A stretch of 64,000 nt of DNA from Flavobacteriia bacterium (lineage in GTDB: Bacteria; Bacteroidota; Bacteroidia; Flavobacteriales_D; Crocinitomicaceae), in NCBI GenBank assembly GCA_016183815.1, contig JACPDW010000008.1:124001-188000 (forward strand), given 5' to 3'. The notes under the pieces were generated by a model. The model had not been told where the DNA came from. It saw nothing but the letters and a program-made list of their open reading frames with translations, and made no database searches. Position numbers and translations under genes: made by a program. Position 1 is the stretch's first letter. Every line of letters begins with the position of its first letter. Positions 61,228 to 64,000 of this stretch are shown here, piece after piece.

Positions 61228-63621
61228 ATGAAAATTTTTGTTTCAAAAAAAAGTAGTATTTTCGGGCTTTATTTTTTAAACATGAGAATATTTATAACTG
61301 TACTAACATTTTTTTTCTTTGCACTTACTTTTTCACAAAACGGAACAATCAGAGGATTTGTTTATGAAAAAGAAAATGGAGAGCCAATACCTTTTTTGAA
61401 AGTCAAAGTAATTTCATTAAAAAACATCACTTTTGGAGCAATAACAGATGTAAATGGGTTTTATTCAGTTCCAAAACTTCCGATGGGTGAATTTCAAATA
61501 AAAGTTGAAAGTTCAGTTCATGAAACAATTGAAAAAAAAGTTGTTCTTTCAAAAGCCAATGAAATTGTTGATATAAAATTTGAATTAATAAAATCAGATG
61601 CCATTAGAGAAATTGAAGAGGTCAATGTTACTGCTGAAGGTAAAAGAAAGAAAACTGAGATTTCAATGTCGCAAATTAAACTAGATAAAAAGAGTTTAGA
61701 AAGAATCCCTAGTGTTGGTGCTGAAAATGACGTTGTAGGTGCATTTAGTGTAACCCCTGGAGTTGTTACAACTGGCGATCAGGGAGGTCAATTATACGTT
61801 CGTGGTGGAACTCCAATTCAAAACAAAATATTATTAGATGGTATGACAATCTATACTCCTTTTCACTCCATCGGATTTTTTTCCATTTTTGAGACAGAAT
61901 TAGTAAAAAATGTTGATATATATACTGGTGGATTTGACGCAAAATATGGGGGTAGGATATCTTCAGTGATGGATATTTCATATAAAGATGGAAATAAAAA
62001 TAAGCAAGGAGGTAAAATATCTGTCAGCCCTTTTTTAGCAAAATTAGTTTTAGAAGGTCCTATCAAAAAAGCCAAAGAGGGTAATTCAGGTCACAATTCC
62101 TACATTTTTTCTGCAAAACATTCCTTATTGGATTATACATCTGAAGGATTATATCCTAAAGTGAATGAGGGAAATGGATTACCGTTTAATTTCACTGATT
62201 TATACGCTAAAATCACTTTTTCTTCTAATGGTGGTTCGAAATTTAATTTATTTGGATTCAGTAATAACGATAAGGTAAATTATACTGATTTAGCAACAAT
62301 AGATTGGAAACAATATGGTGGTGGAATGAATTTTGTTTTATTACCTGCAGGTTCTCCAGTTTTTATCAGAGGGCATTTTAATCTCTCCAAATATGACTTA
62401 CGATTTAACGAAGTCAATGCTAAAGAAAGATATAGTTCAATTGGTGGAGCAGATTTAGGATTTGATTTTACTTTTTTTCAAAAGAATGAGGGTCAAATAG
62501 ACTTAGGTGTAAATTTAAATCTATTTAATACCGAATTTGAAACAGAAAATGAAGCTGCTAGATTAATCAAACAAGAAAATTCAAATGTCGAAATAGGTGG
62601 ATATTTGAATTATAAATTAATAAAAGGACGTTTTGTAATTCAACCAGGTATCAGAGTTCAATCTTATACAAGACAAAACGTCATTTCTCCTGAACCTAGA
62701 TTAGGTATTAAATATAATGCATCTGAGAACTTTAGATTAAAATTATCGGGTGGAAGATATTCACAAAATTTCACCTCTGCCTCCTCAGATCGAGATGTAG
62801 TGAATTTATTTAATGGCTTATTATCCGCTCCAACTAATTATCAAAATAAATTTACAGATGAAAATGGCAAAGAAAATGAAGTAAAAAGTGCTATACAATA
62901 TTCTTGGCATGCAATTATTGGAACAGAAATTGACCTTAATAAATATTTCAATATCAATCTTGAAGGATATTTTAAATACTTCCCACAATTAAGTAATATC
63001 AACCAAAACAAGTTGTACGATGACGATGACACCAAATTTGGAGACATTGATGATATTTATAAAAAAGACTTTATTATTGAATCAGGAAAAACATTTGGTG
63101 CCGACTTATTACTTAAATATTCAAAAGAAAGATGGTTTTTATGGGGAGTTTATTCTTACTCTTATTCCACACGTTGGGACGGCTTAATTTCCTACTATCC
63201 AGTTTTCGACAGAAGACATAATATAAACTTAGTAGCGACTTATTTGTTTGGAAAGAAAAAGAATTTAGAATTGAGTTTTAGATGGAATTTAGGTTCTGGA
63301 CTTCCATATACTCCAACAGCTGGGTTTTATCAAATGGAGACTTTTAATAATGGATTAAGCACAGACATTAGTACTTCTAACACTAGTGATCCAACCTTAG
63401 TTTTAGGTCAATTTAACAGCCAGCGTTTACCATTTTATCATCGTTTAGACATGACAGTTAAAAAACAGTTTATTTTTAAAAATAAAACTCAGATGGAGTT
63501 AATTTTCAGTATAACCAATGGTTACAACAGAAAAAATATTTTTTATAAAAACAGAGTAAACAACAAAACTATTTATCAATTTCCATTATTACCTAGTTTA
63601 GGTTTGAGTTATAAATTTTAA
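61228..63621 (+). CDS. TonB-dependent receptor with carboxypeptidase-regulatory-like domain
   Basis: The frame from 61228 gives 797 residues; the ATG at 61282 (19th codon) is the better start because its signal peptide (IFITVLTFFFFALTFSQ) is then N-terminal, giving 779 residues. After the signal comes a CarboxypepD_reg-like domain (GTIRGFVYEKENGEPIPF, FGAITDVNGFYSVPKLP), then a plug domain (EEVNVTAEG, DQGGQLYVRGGTPIQNKILLDGMTIY) and a long beta-barrel ending YKF with a terminal aromatic residue. It imports a large substrate across the outer membrane with TonB. No SusD partner is beside it, so it is not a standard Sus pair; the substrate is unknown. Confidence 0.9.
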   Translation: MKIFVSKKSSIFGLYFLNMRIFITVLTFFFFALTFSQNGTIRGFVYEKENGEPIPFLKVKVISLKNITFGAITDVNGFYSVPKLPMGEFQIKVESSVHETIEKKVVLSKANEIVDIKFELIKSDAIREIEEVNVTAEGKRKKTEISMSQIKLDKKSLERIPSVGAENDVVGAFSVTPGVVTTGDQGGQLYVRGGTPIQNKILLDGMTIYTPFHSIGFFSIFETELVKNVDIYTGGFDAKYGGRISSVMDISYKDGNKNKQGGKISVSPFLAKLVLEGPIKKAKEGNSGHNSYIFSAKHSLLDYTSEGLYPKVNEGNGLPFNFTDLYAKITFSSNGGSKFNLFGFSNNDKVNYTDLATIDWKQYGGGMNFVLLPAGSPVFIRGHFNLSKYDLRFNEVNAKERYSSIGGADLGFDFTFFQKNEGQIDLGVNLNLFNTEFETENEAARLIKQENSNVEIGGYLNYKLIKGRFVIQPGIRVQSYTRQNVISPEPRLGIKYNASENFRLKLSGGRYSQNFTSASSDRDVVNLFNGLLSAPTNYQNKFTDENGKENEVKSAIQYSWHAIIGTEIDLNKYFNINLEGYFKYFPQLSNINQNKLYDDDDTKFGDIDDIYKKDFIIESGKTFGADLLLKYSKERWFLWGVYSYSYSTRWDGLISYYPVFDRRHNINLVATYLFGKKKNLELSFRWNLGSGLPYTPTAGFYQMETFNNGLSTDISTSNTSDPTLVLGQFNSQRLPFYHRLDMTVKKQFIFKNKTQMELIFSITNGYNRKNIFYKNRVNNKTIYQFPLLPSLGLSYKF

Positions 63622-63690
63622 TTTTTTTAACTGATTTTCAATAGACTAAAAACAAATTTCAAAAAAAAACGTAAAAGTTGCTAAAATCAT

Positions 63691-63721
63691 TTTGTCAATC
63701 TAAATAAAGAGTGTATATTTG
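63691..63721 (+). promoter_or_regulatory. Promoter for tRNA-Lys
   Basis: TTTG (63691-63694), 19 bases, then TATATTTG (63714-63721): a full match to TTTG-N19-TAnnTTTG, 27 bases before the tRNA. Confidence 0.7.
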
Positions 63722-63748
63722 CACCCATTTTAACAGAAAAAGATTTTA

Positions 63749-63821
63749 GATTCCGTAGCTCAGCTGGTAGAGCAATACACTTTTAATGTATGGGTCCTGG
63801 GTTCGAATCCCAGCGGGATCA
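63749..63821 (+). tRNA. tRNA-Lys (anticodon TTT)
   Basis: The 73 bases fold as a cloverleaf: acceptor GATTCCG/CGGGATC (one G-T pair), D stem GCTC/GAGC with loop AGCTGGTA, anticodon stem ATACA/TGTAT with loop CTTTTAA (anticodon TTT), and T stem CTGGG/CCCAG with the standard loop TTCGAAT. CCA is not encoded. A promoter lies upstream and a terminator follows, so it is transcribed as a single tRNA gene. Confidence 0.96.
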
Positions 63822-63834
63822 CATAAAACACATG

Positions 63835-63866
63835 AAACCCTTTGATTATCAAGGGGTTTTATTTTT
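63835..63866 (+). terminator. Rho-independent terminator after tRNA-Lys
   Basis: AAACCCTTTG (63835-63844) pairs with CAAGGGGTTT (63850-63859) around ATTAT, with one G-T pair, followed by a T-rich run. Confidence 0.85.
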
Positions 63867-63909
63867 TAAATTGGTTTGGGTCAAACATAGGACAAAGGTT
63901 TTAAAATTT

Positions 63910-64000
63910 CTAGTATTTTTTATAAATTCCTCCCTTTACTTTTCTATCATGATTATGTAAGATTTGATACTTTAATAGTTCTGAACAGAAAAACTTATTA
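63910..64000 (-). CDS. C-terminal end of an unidentified gene (5' part beyond window)
   Basis: On the minus strand one frame runs open from the right edge to a TAG at 63910-63912 and encodes 29 residues that look protein-like (NKFFCSELLKYQIL, DRKVKGGIYKKY). The other two minus frames contain several stops in the same stretch. Too little is visible to name a family. It would converge on the tRNA-Lys gene, separated by its terminator. Confidence 0.35.
   Translation of the reverse strand, partial: NKFFCSELLKYQILHNHDRKVKGGIYKKY

Noticed and set aside
61228-61281. N-terminal extension of the TonB-dependent receptor from the ATG at 61228
   Set aside because: The added residues place the signal peptide internally. 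The ATG at 61282 gives a normal signal peptide.
63822-64000. tRNA-Lys as the attachment site of an integrated element
   Set aside because: No integrase, direct repeat of the tRNA 3' end or element border can be seen in the 180 bases that remain in the window.

Overview
The window is low-GC DNA from a member of the Bacteroidota, most probably the Flavobacteriales. Three things support this. Many proteins end in type IX secretion (T9SS) sorting tails with a YPNP motif, and the T9SS factor PorZ is encoded. Promoters match the phylum-specific TTTG-N19-TAnnTTTG pattern (for example 527-557, 16219-16249, 38823-38853, 63691-63721). Signal peptides are mostly cleaved before Gln. The genus cannot be fixed from this sequence.

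Layout. 1-3291: a truncated membrane-anchored protein, a structured intergenic repeat, a secreted EEP-family hydrolase and an MFS transporter. 3456-10302 (minus strand): an accessory defence island. It holds a fused nuclease-methyltransferase, a two-domain protein with a DGQHR/ParB-like module and a nucleotide-hydrolase-like module, an HsdS specificity subunit, a four-helix membrane protein, an unknown protein and a decayed DUF4062/AlbA_2 gene. The first five overlap or lie within a few bases of each other, so they look like one operon and one system. 10490-23668: housekeeping genes: menC-menA, a CDF transporter, yqgE, comEC, radC, wecB plus a deacetylase-like gene, a MATE exporter and rlmI. 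24005-30085: three T9SS cargo genes. The first is a 1282-residue FG-GAP/ASPIC surface protein whose signal peptide contains a (TATC)9 tract and is out of frame here, so it looks like a phase-variable gene in the OFF state.

30548-37633: elbB, tRNA-Arg, porZ-recO, a DUF5715 protein, queA and gltA. 37634-40415: a second accessory region with dispersed repeats, a winged-helix remnant, a duplicated promoter-leader module and an orphan protein with a possible nuclease domain. 40604-46344: an HsdR_N-like conserved gene, an ECF sigma/anti-sigma operon, a UMF1-type transporter and an SthA-like flavoprotein. 46655-54085: a lipoprotein, a TPR histidine kinase with its response regulator, a second regulator with a degenerate receiver, and two secreted proteins. 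54187-64000: an LTA-synthase-like sulfatase, trmH, an HU gene, fmt with a glycosyltransferase, a SIMPL protein, a TonB-dependent receptor, tRNA-Lys and a short gene end at the window edge.

Most notable are the five-gene restriction-modification-like operon, the tetranucleotide-controlled surface protein, and a tRNA-Arg whose usual G19-C56 tertiary pair is replaced by U19-A56. No insertion sequence, transposase, integrase, CRISPR array or rRNA was seen. All assignments come from reading motifs by eye; no database search was run.
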